Source: Vicia villosa (lineage: Eukaryota > Streptophyta > Magnoliopsida > Fabales > Fabaceae). From it: 64,000 nt of DNA. This document shows, one piece after another, positions 32,101 through 41,978 of this stretch (position 1 is the stretch's first letter; each line of letters begins with the position of its first letter). The notes beneath the pieces were generated by a model that was not told the DNA's origin, made no database searches, and was given only the letters and a program-made list of their open reading frames with translations. The stretch lies in assembly GCF_029867415.1 (NCBI RefSeq), contig NC_081184.1, positions 104,827,692 through 104,891,691 on the forward strand. The letters are read 5' to 3'. The position numbers were made by a program, and so were the translations under genes.

Positions 32101-33890
32101 TGATGCTTGAGAACCAGTGGATTCTAAGGTGACAGTCACCTATTCTTCTTTGGAAGTCACACAAGTTTGTTTTTGCTTTTCTTCTTTTGATAATGATCTT
32201 CTGATCTCTTTTATTTTGACTTTTGTATCCCTAAATTTTTTTTGCCTAAGTCTCCTTTTTAGGTTTTGACTTAGCGGGCTTTTCTTTTGAATGATTTTTT
32301 TTTTTTGAACAACTTGTGTGACAATTGTTCAATGATTAGAGAGGAGTACGACTGCCCCACTGATGGTTCAGGAAAGACAACCGTTATGAGTTTTGAATAT
32401 TCATTACTTCTTCGACATAGTGTACGAAGAGAGGGTACGGTTGAACCTTTGGTCGGGAATGGTTCCCATGAAATGATTCTCTTGGAAATCATATGCATTA
32501 GTCATTTTAACTGAACAACTACCCTGCCCCAGGTTTTGATTAAGGGTTTCAATTGCGTGCAGAAAGAAAACACCTACTTCTAAGGCTCAAAGGGGTTAAC
32601 GAGGGATTATCATCCTTATATCTCCAGTGTTTGGGGATTTGAAAGAATGCCTGTACATCATCAACAAAGTTTTATTTGAAAGCACACTGATGCAAATTGG
32701 GTATTTTGTTTATCGTCATCCTCCCTCTAATATTTGCTTAGACAAGAAATCTGATAAAAAAAATGAAATGGAGAAAAAGCAAAAATTTTGTATTATATTT
32801 TTTTTGAATTTGTGTAAGCGATACGAAAGTAAAGCAAGAGAACATGTCATGATTGATTCAAAACAAATGCAATGCTCATTTCATTAAAATTACGATTAAG
32901 GATGACAAAGTTCAAATGCAACAAAACACAATCCAAACAAGGATGAACTTTCTAGTCTTGATAACTGGCTTTAGGCATGTCTTCAGTGTCTTGGCACTCT
33001 TCATAGTATGGGGTTGTTAACCATATAGTGTGTCGAGATTAACCCTTCTTGGTGTAATGCTTTGAAGCATTTCCATGATAATGACCACAGGTCTTCTGAG
33101 TTCATTTCTTCACTCATCATCTTCTGAGACAAGCTTCAAGTCCAATACAGTGTCGGGTAATCAAACTTGCCTTGTAAACCGTGTTGGAGGATGAAAGGTA
33201 TGAATATTGGATTCTGGGAAATGCATGTTTAATGAATGCAAATGCATGATGATTGTTTATGCAAGAGTGATTCTTATGAGATGCAATGGCATACATACAT
33301 TATAGAATGCAACACAATGATATAAAATAGACGTATGTAATCGGGAAAAACACAACCTAATGAGGAAGGCTCCTTATGATGGGATAGTTCAAAGTTCTTT
33401 TACCCAAAGATCCCCTCACATGATGGCTCTAAGATTTTTGATGGTAGAGATGTCTATATCACCATTGATGTAACGGGTTCTAAAGGTCCTTGGAGTTAAC
33501 GACGAAATCAGATTTTCGCCATGCGACGGGTGAACCATCTTATGACAAATCTCATGAATAAGTCTCCTCCAAGTGGGGTTTTCGTATTAGCCATTCAAGG
33601 TGTTCACCTTGGGGACTAGCACTACACAACCACCTCCTAACTTATGTTTTTCTCTTGTTTTTCAAAGCTCGGGTTGAGAGCTTCACTCAAATATCATTCC
33701 CATACCCACAATTGAGTATATACAGAAATAAAATAAAAGCGATAAAGCAAGAGTAAAGAAACATAAATAGCATAGGAGTAAACATAAAGAACATAAGAAT
33801 AAGCATAAAGAACACAAGAATGAACAAACAAAAGCAAACACTTAAACATAAAACAAACTAAACTAGGGTTGACTCTCTTAAGATTTCAAG
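29102..33890 (-). other. Coding-free internal region of the minus-strand element
   Basis: No gag, protease, reverse transcriptase or integrase motif is visible on either strand. It holds an 82-bp minisatellite. Around 32520-32640 the minus strand reads GGGGCAGGGTAGTT and GGATGATAATC in the same order as 47600-47720 in the tandem complex, showing common ancestry. Short frames such as 32287-32514 are probably chance. The rest is low-complexity GGGGAAA- and CCCCAG-rich DNA. Confidence 0.7.
29488..30530. repeat. 82-bp minisatellite made of two 41-bp halves
   Basis: The unit starts CAGGAATCTTCATCTGGACA, and its second half starts CAGGAATCTTGTCATCTGG. Starts at 29488 and 29570 are exactly 82 bases apart, and about 12.7 units follow with few substitutions. 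The half-unit similarity implies an older 41-bp repeat that diverged and was then amplified as a pair. Confidence 0.92.
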
Positions 33891-33908
33891 TCCCCAGCAG
33901 AGTCGCCA
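33891..33908 (-). other. Primer binding site, tRNA-Arg type, minus strand
   Basis: The minus strand reads TGGCGACTCTGCTGGGGA four bases inside the right LTR. The identical 18 bases follow the LTRs at 45459 and 54089 on the plus strand. This primer is characteristic of Ogre/Tat-type elements. Confidence 0.85.
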
Positions 33909-33912
33909 ATTC

Positions 33913-36900
33913 TGTAGCGCTAAAAATTACTCGAGGTGTCTACAGACTCGAAAAGGAACAGAGTCGCCACCGATCTTTATTTGTTCCAAAAAGGAAAGGG
34001 AAAATATCGAATAAAACCCATGAATAAAAACAAATGGATAAGATGGTCATCGCAACCAAATTAGGGTTCGGGAGTCGGTTAAGCAAGGGGAAGGTATTAG
34101 CACCCCTCACCTCCATCGTACTCGATGGGACCCATTTAGCTAGTTTTGTGAATGAGTGTTTGCGTAATGTTTGCATTCTTTAGTTTATTAATCAATAAAA
34201 GAGAAAAGAAAAAGGATTTTATTTTTTATTATTTTGCTCGCCAAGACGCTTGTATCTTGTGCCTACGTATTCCCTCGTGCAATGGGAAAGTCAGAGCAAT
34301 CGTAGTTCGAACTAGGAACCACGAAAAGTTTTTGTTGATTGATTTTAGCGAGAGGTACTCGATCGCTTTCAAATGGAAATACTACGCGCACATGGATATG
34401 ATATCACTACAAGAATGGATGACTAAATCAAGATAAGACATGATTTTGGCCATCATCGCATTCGAGTGGAAGATATTCGATCTTCACATGTGGAAGTATG
34501 TTCGTATTGAAAATTGGATGAGTGTCTCGTTTATGAGAAAAGTTTTAAAAGCCATAAGGCAAAAAGGTTGAATGAAATTAAAGTTGTGTTTTAAACGGAC
34601 ATTTAGCAAAGGATTGAGCATAGGTGTGCACCTAGCGCGTCTTTACCCAAGGTATTGAACAGGAGCTAGCCCCATTGTCACTTGTTGTCCAGGTAAATTA
34701 ATGTATTTTGATTCAAAAGATCAAGGTATTCAAGAGGTGTCCACCCCTTGTCACTTAACCTCTTGGTTTGATTAAAGTGTTTTAGTTCAAAAGATCAAGG
34801 TATTCAAGAGGTGTTCACCCCTTGTCACTTAATCTCTTGTTTTGGTTAATGTGTTTTGATATAAAAGGATCAAGGTATTCAAGAGGTGTTCACTTCTTGT
34901 CACTTGATCACTTTGATTTGATTAAAGCGTTTTGATTCAAAAGATTAAGGTATTCAAGAGGTGTTCACCCCTTGTCACTTAACCTCTTGGTTTGATTAAA
35001 GATTCAAAAGATCAAGGTATTCAAGAGGTGTGCACTTCTTGTCACAGGATCTTTCGGTTTGATTAATGTGTTTTGATTCAAAGGATCAAGGTATTCAAGA
35101 GGTGTGCACTTCTTGTCACAGGATCACTTTGATTTTATTAATGTGTTTTAGTTCAAAAGAATCAAGGTATTCAAGAGGTGTTCACCCCTTGTCACTTAAT
35201 CTCTTGATATGGTTTAAAGAATTTTTGAAAAGAAGAAATTGAAATGGACTCGACATTGGATCGAGAAAATTATTGTAACGACTTGGCGTTGGACCAAGGT
35301 TCATTTGAATGAAAATTAATTTGAAAAGATTAAATTAAAACCAATTATTTACTAATTGTTATTATCAATTCATAAAAGGTAATTAAGTTAGAACACAAAT
35401 AAATGTGGGGTGTAATCAGTAAATGAGGATGTGCTGGTTGAATAAACATGGACCCAGAAGGCCCAATTCGGCCAGCCCAATAACTCCTAGTTAGAAAGAA
35501 AAAAAAGTAAACCCTAGAATGTTAAGCAAAAGAACCAGCCTCCAAGCATCACAAGCACATTCCCCTGTTTTCATTTACACGCTTTTTCCAGAGAAAATAA
35601 CAAAAAAACGAACATGGCAGAAAATCCTCTTATCCCTCTCGATCTCGCGCTCTCATCTCTGCTTTTCTCTCTCGCGATGAACGGAATAACAACAGCGAAT
35701 CTCTCACGTCGTATTCTCTCTCGATGAACAAGCAACAACAGCAATCAAATATCAATCTTTATACACAACAAATGAAAACAATATTTCACGGTTCACACGG
35801 TCTTCGAATCAGAAACAACAAGCAACACAATATAATAACGGTAAGCAGAACAACAGTAGCATATAAAGGAGTAAAAGAAGCAGAACCTGGCCGGAACCAA
35901 TCCGATGATCTTCTCGCCGGCGATGCGTAAACTTTGGTATGCTTAAATTTGCCTTTTCTTCTTCAGATTTCGTCTCTTTCTTCTAAAAATTGCTGCTGCG
36001 CTGTGTTGTTGATGTTCAGTGTTGAAGACGAACTGAGTTAATGCTGATGTTATTACCGACGCGACTCTGCAGTGTGCGTGTTCGACTTTGCGGAAATTGA
36101 AGACTCGATGAAGCTTTAAAGGTTGTTATTGCTAAGAGGATGAATGTTGCAAATCGTTTGGAGGTGTTGATAAGAAATCAATTGGTGAAGGTTTTATGGA
36201 TTCGGTAGCTCTGTTTTGCAGAACCGTTTTCGGTTTGTAAGCTTCAGATTGGTGTAAGATTGGGTGAAGGTTGATATGGTTACGGAATGGTGAAGGTTAC
36301 GGCTTACTATGTGAGGATGTTGGGAGTTTTTCGGTTGAGTTTGTGAGTTGAATCGGTGATGGATCAGAAATTATTGTTTACACTTTTTAGGTTTTTCTCT
36401 TCTGTGTTTTTTCGTCCTCCCCGTCTTACTGAGTTTTTTCCTTTCTTATATAGCCAAAAGAAAGATGAAATTGGGGGGAAAATTGTATGAAGTTTGAACT
36501 TATTTGTGATACTGATCTATGGCCTTTTTGATGCAGGTTATTGTTGATGCAATTTCGGTGCAAAGTTTGGAGTATTGTGTGCAGCAAAGAGCAGGATTTT
36601 GGACAATAGTGTTTGGCATGGAGAGTGGAGCAGTAGGTGTCGTGTAGCAGGGCAGAAATTTTGGACTGTTTTGTATGTAGTATTGTGCAACAGTAGTATT
36701 TTTGGCTTGTATTGTTTGGACTTGGATATAATGATAATAATAATGATAATAATAATAATAATGAAACAAAGATAAAAATAAAAATTAATCTAAACTAAAT
36801 CTAAAATAAAAATAATATTAAAACTAAAAATTAATCTAAATTAAATCTAAAATAAAAATAATAGTAAAACTAAAAAATTAATCTAAACTATCTAAAGTTA

Positions 36901-37094
36901 TTTTTTTAATATTTTTTTAATTAAATCTAACTAAAAATTAAACCATATGAAAATGCGAATGAAATCTTTTTTTTTGCTGACTTTAGTAAAAGTCCATTTA
37001 GATTTCAAAATATGCAAAAATGCGACGATTAAAATACATATGCGACATGACTAAAAATGAAGGAAATTTGTAGGGCAAAAATTGGGGTGCGACA
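33913..37094 (-). repeat. Right LTR (5' LTR in element orientation)
   Basis: It is the same length as the left copy with no indel. The promoter-side TATA box, TATATAAG, is at 36454-36447 on the minus strand, so transcription would run leftward. Subrepeats lie at 34704-35212. Confidence 0.92.
34704..35212. repeat. LTR subrepeats, right copy
   Basis: Same seven ~73-bp units as at 26695-27203, shifted by exactly 8,009 bases with no change in copy number. Confidence 0.9.
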
Positions 37095-38990
37095 AAGCCA
37101 ATCTTGCATAGTCGAATTGGCAAATGGGCTTTAGCCCTTACTGAGTATTATTTAACCTTTCAACCTCTTGAGGCAATGAAAGGGCAAGTTGTATCAGATT
37201 TCATTGTAGATCATGCAGTGGTTGAAAACCCTCAACAATATGTTGATTTGAAGCCTTGGAAGTTGTATTTCGATGGTTTAACACACAAAGAGGGGAGTGG
37301 AGTTGGTATACTTATAATTTCTCCAGAGGGAATTCCAACAAAGCTCAAGTATAAAATTGAAGGCCCTCTATGCTCCAACGATGAAGCCGAGTACGAAGCA
37401 TTACTTTCAGGACTTGAAGCCTTGTTGGAATTGGGGGCAACCAGAGTCGAAATTAAAGGAGATTCAGAATTAGTAATAAAGCAACTGACAAAAGAGTACA
37501 AATGCATCAAAGAGAATTTGATCATGTATTTTGTCATGACAAATAGGTTGCTCAAAAAATTTGAATACGTGGACTTGAAACACGTCTCAAGAGTAAACAA
37601 TCAAGAAGCAAATGATTTGGCACAGTTAGCCTCAGGATACAAAGTATCAAAGGAAAAATTAGAAGAGTTGATCAAGGTAAGAGGAAAGGCAATGGCTACA
37701 AAATTGTCTCCAAGCGACCTGGAGAATTCACAACTAGGCTTCGCCAATGAAGAGGAATTCGAAGTATTAAATATAGATTCTTTAGCAAATACAGATTGGA
37801 GGAGTTCAATTGTAAACTACTTAAGAGATCCTTCGACAGATACATACATAAAAGTAAAATATAGAGCCTTATCATATTTCTTGATGGGAAATGAATTATT
37901 CAAGAAAACTCCTGAAGGGGTCCTACTAAAATGTCTTGGCGAAGCAGAAGCTTACTTAGCACTCTCGAATGTACACAGTGGGGCATGTGGTGCTCATCAA
38001 GCGGGACATAAAATGAAATGGCTATTGTTTCGTTACGGAATGTACTGGCCCACTATGCTAAAAGATTGCATAGAGTTTGTCAAGGGTTGTCAAGAATGTC
38101 AGGAGCATGCAAATATTCAACGTGCACCTGCAAACGAATTAAGTTCAATCATGAAACCATGGCCTTTCAGAGGTTAGGCACTAGACTTAATTGGAGAAAT
38201 TCGTCCCACATCATCCAAAGGCCAGAGGTATATATTGGTAGGAATAGACTATTTCACTAAGTGGGTCGAAGCAATACCACTAGCCAATGTAGACCAAGAG
38301 GTTGTGATTGAGTTTATTCAAAAACATATATTGTATAGATTTGGAATCCCAGAAAGCATAACTACAGACCAGGGATCAGTGTTTACTGGTCGAAAGATGC
38401 AAGATTTTGCGAAAGAAATGGGATTCAAGTTATTCACTTCCACACCTTATTATGCTCAAGCAAACGGACAAGTCGAAGCAGCCAATAAAGTAATAATTGG
38501 TCTGATAAAAAATCATGTAGGAAAGAAACCTAAGAATTGGCACAATACTTTAGACCAAGCACTCTGCGCTTGTCGAACATCACCCAAAGAAGCTACCAAT
38601 ACTACACCATTCCAACTGACGTTTGGACATGATGCAGTACTTCCAGTCGAGATATACCTGCAATCAGTTAGGATTCAGAGACAAGAGGAAATTCCCCCAA
38701 ATGTATATTGGGAAATGATGATGAATGAGTTAGTTAATCTGGACGAAGAAAGGCTTCGAGCATTTGAGATGATAAAAAAGGCAAAAAGAAAGAGTATCAA
38801 AAGCATATAACAAAAAGGTGAAAGGTAAAGTATTTGTTAATAGCAATTTAGTTTGGAAAGTTATTTTGCCTATAGATCGAAAGAACCAAGCTTTAGGCAA
38901 ATGGTCCCCACATTGGGAAGGCCCTTTTCGAATTTTAAAGGTATTCTGAAATAATGCTTATGAGATAGAAGAACTGGAAGGAGATCGTAA
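37095..38990 (+). pseudogene. Tat-lineage RNase H end, second RNase H and integrase
   Basis: Coding resumes at the duplicated AAGCC with LHSRIGKWALALTEYY. The second, archaeal-type RNase H shows WKLYFDGLTHKEGSGVGILI, CSNDEAEYEALLSGLEAL, GDSELVIKQL and NNQEANDLAQLAS. The integrase zinc finger shows HSGACGAHQAGHKMKW and CQECQEH. The catalytic core shows VGIDYFTKWVEA, TTDQGSVF and ANGQVEAANK, so D, D and E are present. A TAG at 38175-38177 falls where tryptophan is expected. A frameshift occurs near 38800; beyond it WKVILPIDRKNQ and GKWSPHWEGPF remain, with another stop near 38948. The C-terminus and 3' LTR are lost at the junction with copia DNA. Confidence 0.87.
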
Positions 38991-39062
38991 GCTTTTAAGC
39001 AGATCAAGGTGTGTTTTTGAAGTGTGTCTTCTATCTGTAATTGTTTATTGTGTATGTGTAAT
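38988..39062 (+). repeat. 5' LTR remnant of the second copia
   Basis: From AAGCTTTTAAG onward the sequence parallels 63264-63338, including AGATCAAGGTGTGTTTTTGA, to GTGTATGTGTAATC. Then it jumps into gag, so both LTR ends and the primer site are gone. Confidence 0.83.
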
Positions 39063-40020
39063 CTTTGATGATGATTCCAGTAATCTATGAATCTGATGAT
39101 GATTCCAGTGATGATGAGCTAACCTTTGATGAACTAGCTGCCTCGTACAAGAAGTTGTGTAGGGAGAATGCTGAAGTCTGCAAACAAGTGGAGAAGTAAG
39201 AGGTGATCATAAGAGAACTAGAAACTGAGAAGATTAAACATCTTGCAACCATAGACTCTCTCAGTAGTGAAGTAAGCATGTTGAACCACAAACTTGATCA
39301 AATGACCAATTCATTCAAAATGTTGAACAATGGATCCGATACTCTAGAAGAAATTCTGGAATCTGGACAAAGATCAGGAGACATGTCTGGAGTGGGATTT
39401 GTGGCTAAAGAGGAATTAATCTCTGGACTCAGGAGGATAGAATCCAAGAAGTGTGTAACTAACCAGATGTCAATCCAAATGTCACAACATCAAGGAAACA
39501 TAATAAGGAGGCACTCAAAGAAAAGGTTCCAGAAGTGGAGGTGTCATCACTGTGGAAGATTTGGTCACATAAAGTCATTCTGTTTCAGACTATTTGGATA
39601 TCCAGACCAAACTCAACAAGTCAAACTTGATCATGATACTTGTAACAGGAAGCAATTTGGGATAGCTAAGAATGTTGCTCTGATAGCACACACCACTCTA
39701 AGAATGCCCACCAAAGAAGATTGGTACCTTGACAGTGGCTGCTCAAACCATATGACTGGTAGCACGAACTCACTAGTAAACCTCAAACCTGAGGGATCCA
39801 ACTATGTGACTCTTGGTGATGGAGATGTAAGAGAAATAAAAGGTGTTGGCATGATAGAAGGTCAGGGTGTTCCTAACTTACATAATGTTCTACTTGTGCA
39901 AGGACTGGCCACAAACCTTATAAGCATCAGCCAACTGTGTGATGAAAGGAATGTATGTCAGATTCACTAAAGAAGAGTGCATTGTTACCAACAAAGAAAA
40001 TGAAGAAGTCATGAAAGGAG
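39063..40020 (+). pseudogene. Second copia gag C-terminus and protease
   Basis: The region opens with acidic DDSSDDELTFDELAASYKKL and a coiled-coil-like stretch broken by a TAG at 39197-39199. A CCHC-type knuckle CHHCGRFGHIKSFC lies near 39541-39582. The protease shows WYLDSGCSNHMTGS near 39722, then NLISISQLC. A one-base shift near 39945 changes the frame, and a TAA occurs at about 40035. The gag N-terminus is absent. This belongs to a copia group different from the element at 11486-19198, judging by its knuckle and leader. Confidence 0.82.
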
Positions 40021-41400
40021 TCAGATCTGAAAAATAATTGTTATCTATGGGAGCCAAAAAATTCCAAGTCTCTAACTACTTATCCCATGACCAAAAGGAA
40101 CTATGAAGAAAAAGATCAAGAAAGGATCATCAAACCGGAAGCTCCTACTCCCAGAACAAGAGTCCTGTTAGAAGAAATGGATGAGTCTGATGATGAGATC
40201 TTCATTGAAGAACTCACCGGCGAAGAACTAGCTACTGGATACTCTGAGATGTGTGTACTAAATGGAGAACTGAGCAAGAGATTGACAATGTATGAAAATG
40301 CTTATGCACAGTTACAAGAAGAAGGAGTGAAACTCATGATGAACATTGTTGATCTAGAAGGAGAGGTGCAAGACACAAAAAGGGGAAAGAAGGCAAAACA
40401 AGAGGCTCAACACACTCCTATCTCAGCCAAAAGGTGCTATCAATGTGGTAAGTCAGGTCACCTGAGGTTCACTTGCCCTGAGACTCAGGAATCTTCCTAT
40501 AGAAGTACACCTCATCAGGAAAACCTGACTAAAGAGCAGCCATCGCAACAAAAGCCATGGGTGAAAGCTAATCACTCAAGCCATCACATAACTGAAGAGA
40601 AGGCTGTAAAGAAAGCAGGAAACTCCAGAAAAAGGAAATCCAGACGAAACAAACATCACAAAAAGGATGTAGGTTTCTCATCTACAAACAAGAACAAAAC
40701 AGTCATAAAGGATATTGTAGAAGGAAGTGAGTTGACTCACTCAGCAGATCAGGTCAATGTTAATACAAATGTCTTAACATCAAAGTTGGTTGAGAGCTCA
40801 ATTGTGCAAATTGAGACGAACAAAGCATCCGGTATTGATGAATGTTCTTCAGTAAATATCTAAAGAATTTAAAGGGATATCACTGCTCCAAATACTGTCC
40901 CAAGGAAGGTATCCATCAACAGTCAGGATCCCCTAAGAATGAAGATTCTAGAGATAGACCAAGTCTCAAGATTCTGGATGGAAAGAGCTCTAGACTCACA
41001 ATCACACTTGAAAGATCAAGTAAGCAAGGAGAGCAGGATTATTGTAATCACATCTGAAGATGCTAAGCTGATGATAGGTATGATATCTACTAATCTGTTG
41101 AACTGGTTAAATCAAGCTGGACATACCCTGGTGTATCTCACCAAAATATAGAGTGGAATGTCGTAACTATGCCTTACTACATCAAAAACAAGGTGGAGGA
41201 CAAATGGAACCTCGTACAAAAGTCAACTACTGATCCAGATATTACCAACAAGCTAGATATCCAGGAGAACTATCAGATGACATCCCACCACAATAACCCT
41301 AGTGTGATCACAGAGTACAATTTTACCTCAGAAACAGGTTTAGAGCTAACTCATAATGTTGAGATGCCTCAACACTCTCGGTTCATCTCTCTTGAAATAA
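40021..41400 (+). pseudogene. Non-canonical copia segment with a second zinc knuckle
   Basis: Where pre-integrase, integrase and reverse transcriptase should lie, a 258-codon frame (40087-40863) reads an acidic start (EEMDESDDEIFIEELTGEEL), a coiled-coil-like middle and a CCHC knuckle CYQCGKSGHLRFTC, then a basic Lys/Arg-rich tail. It looks like a gag-type C-terminus placed after protease. Beyond 40863 short overlapping frames (e.g. 40939-41151) have no recognised domain. It could be a captured gag segment from a related element or a family-specific insertion. Confidence 0.6.
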
Positions 41401-41915
41401 TACCTTGCCCACACACTCAATCAGAAGGAAGTAACCCTGTCTTGATTGTATATTGTGATGCTGACTGGGTTGGAAGTGCTGATGACACAAAGAGCACATC
41501 TGGAGGATGTTTCTTTCTAGGTAGCAACCTTATATCGTGGTTCAGCAAGAAACAAAATTGTGTCTCCTTATCTACTGCTGAAGCAGAGTACATAGCAGCT
41601 GGTAGTAGTTGTTCAAAATTGGTCTGAATGAAACAAATGTTGACTGAGTACAATGTTCCTCAGGATGTCATGACTTTATATTGTGACAATCTCAGTGCTA
41701 TCAATATCTCCAAAAATCCAATTCAGCATAGCAGAACCAAACATATTGATATCCGACACCATTTTATCAAAGAGCTTGTCGAAGACAAGGTAATTTGCCT
41801 AGAGCACATAAACACTGAACTTCAGCTAGCTGACATCTTCACAAAAGCTCTTGATGCTACACAGTTTGAAAACTTGCGAAGCAAGTTGGGACTCTGCATC
41901 CTTGAAGATCCATAG
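41401..41915 (+). pseudogene. Second copia RNase H
   Basis: The copia-type RNase H motifs are clear: VYCDADWVGSADDTKSTSGG, LISWFSKKQNCVSLSTAEAE, YIAAGSSC, then TLYCDNLSAINISKNPIQH, RTKHIDIRHHFIKE and LADIFTKAL. The catalytic acidic residues are visible. A TGA at 41625-41627 sits where tryptophan is normal (TGG to TGA). The frame ends at TAG 41913-41915, followed by a CAA-repeat leader to the insertion point at 41978. Confidence 0.87.
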
Positions 41916-41978
41916 AGTAGACAACAACAACAACAAAAAAATGCAGGTGGAGAAGACACTTCTTTTGGTTTTGGCAAC

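Larger units (their letters stand above)
25904..37094 (-). mobile_element. Young non-autonomous LTR retrotransposon, Tat/Ogre-type
   Basis: Two 3,182-bp direct repeats (25904-29085 and 33913-37094) enclose 4.8 kb without gag or pol. On the minus strand the LTRs start TGTCGCACCCCAA and end GCGCTACA. The primer site lies at 33908-33891 and the polypurine tract at 29101-29086, both in minus orientation. The target duplication AAGCC is at 25899-25903 and 37095-37099. The offset between LTRs is 8,009 bases at every landmark I checked, and I found no base difference, so the insertion is recent. It must rely on proteins from another element. It lies inside the RNase H of the Tat element. Confidence 0.9.
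19199..38990 (+). mobile_element. Tat-lineage Ty3/gypsy retrotransposon, interrupted and 3' truncated
   Basis: The 5' LTR (19199-20105) is followed by a primer site, gag, a long linker, protease, reverse transcriptase, RNase H, a second archaeal-type RNase H and integrase. The element is split at 25903/37095 by another LTR element. Beyond the integrase its reading ends near 38990, where second-copia sequence takes over; no 3' LTR remains. Dual RNase H domains define the Tat group. Stops, frameshifts and both structural breaks make it inactive. Confidence 0.87.

Noticed and set aside
25904..37094. A plus-strand element.
   Set aside because: The primer site lies next to the right LTR and reads as tRNA-Arg type only on the minus strand, and the polypurine tract is at the left LTR, so the element reads leftward.
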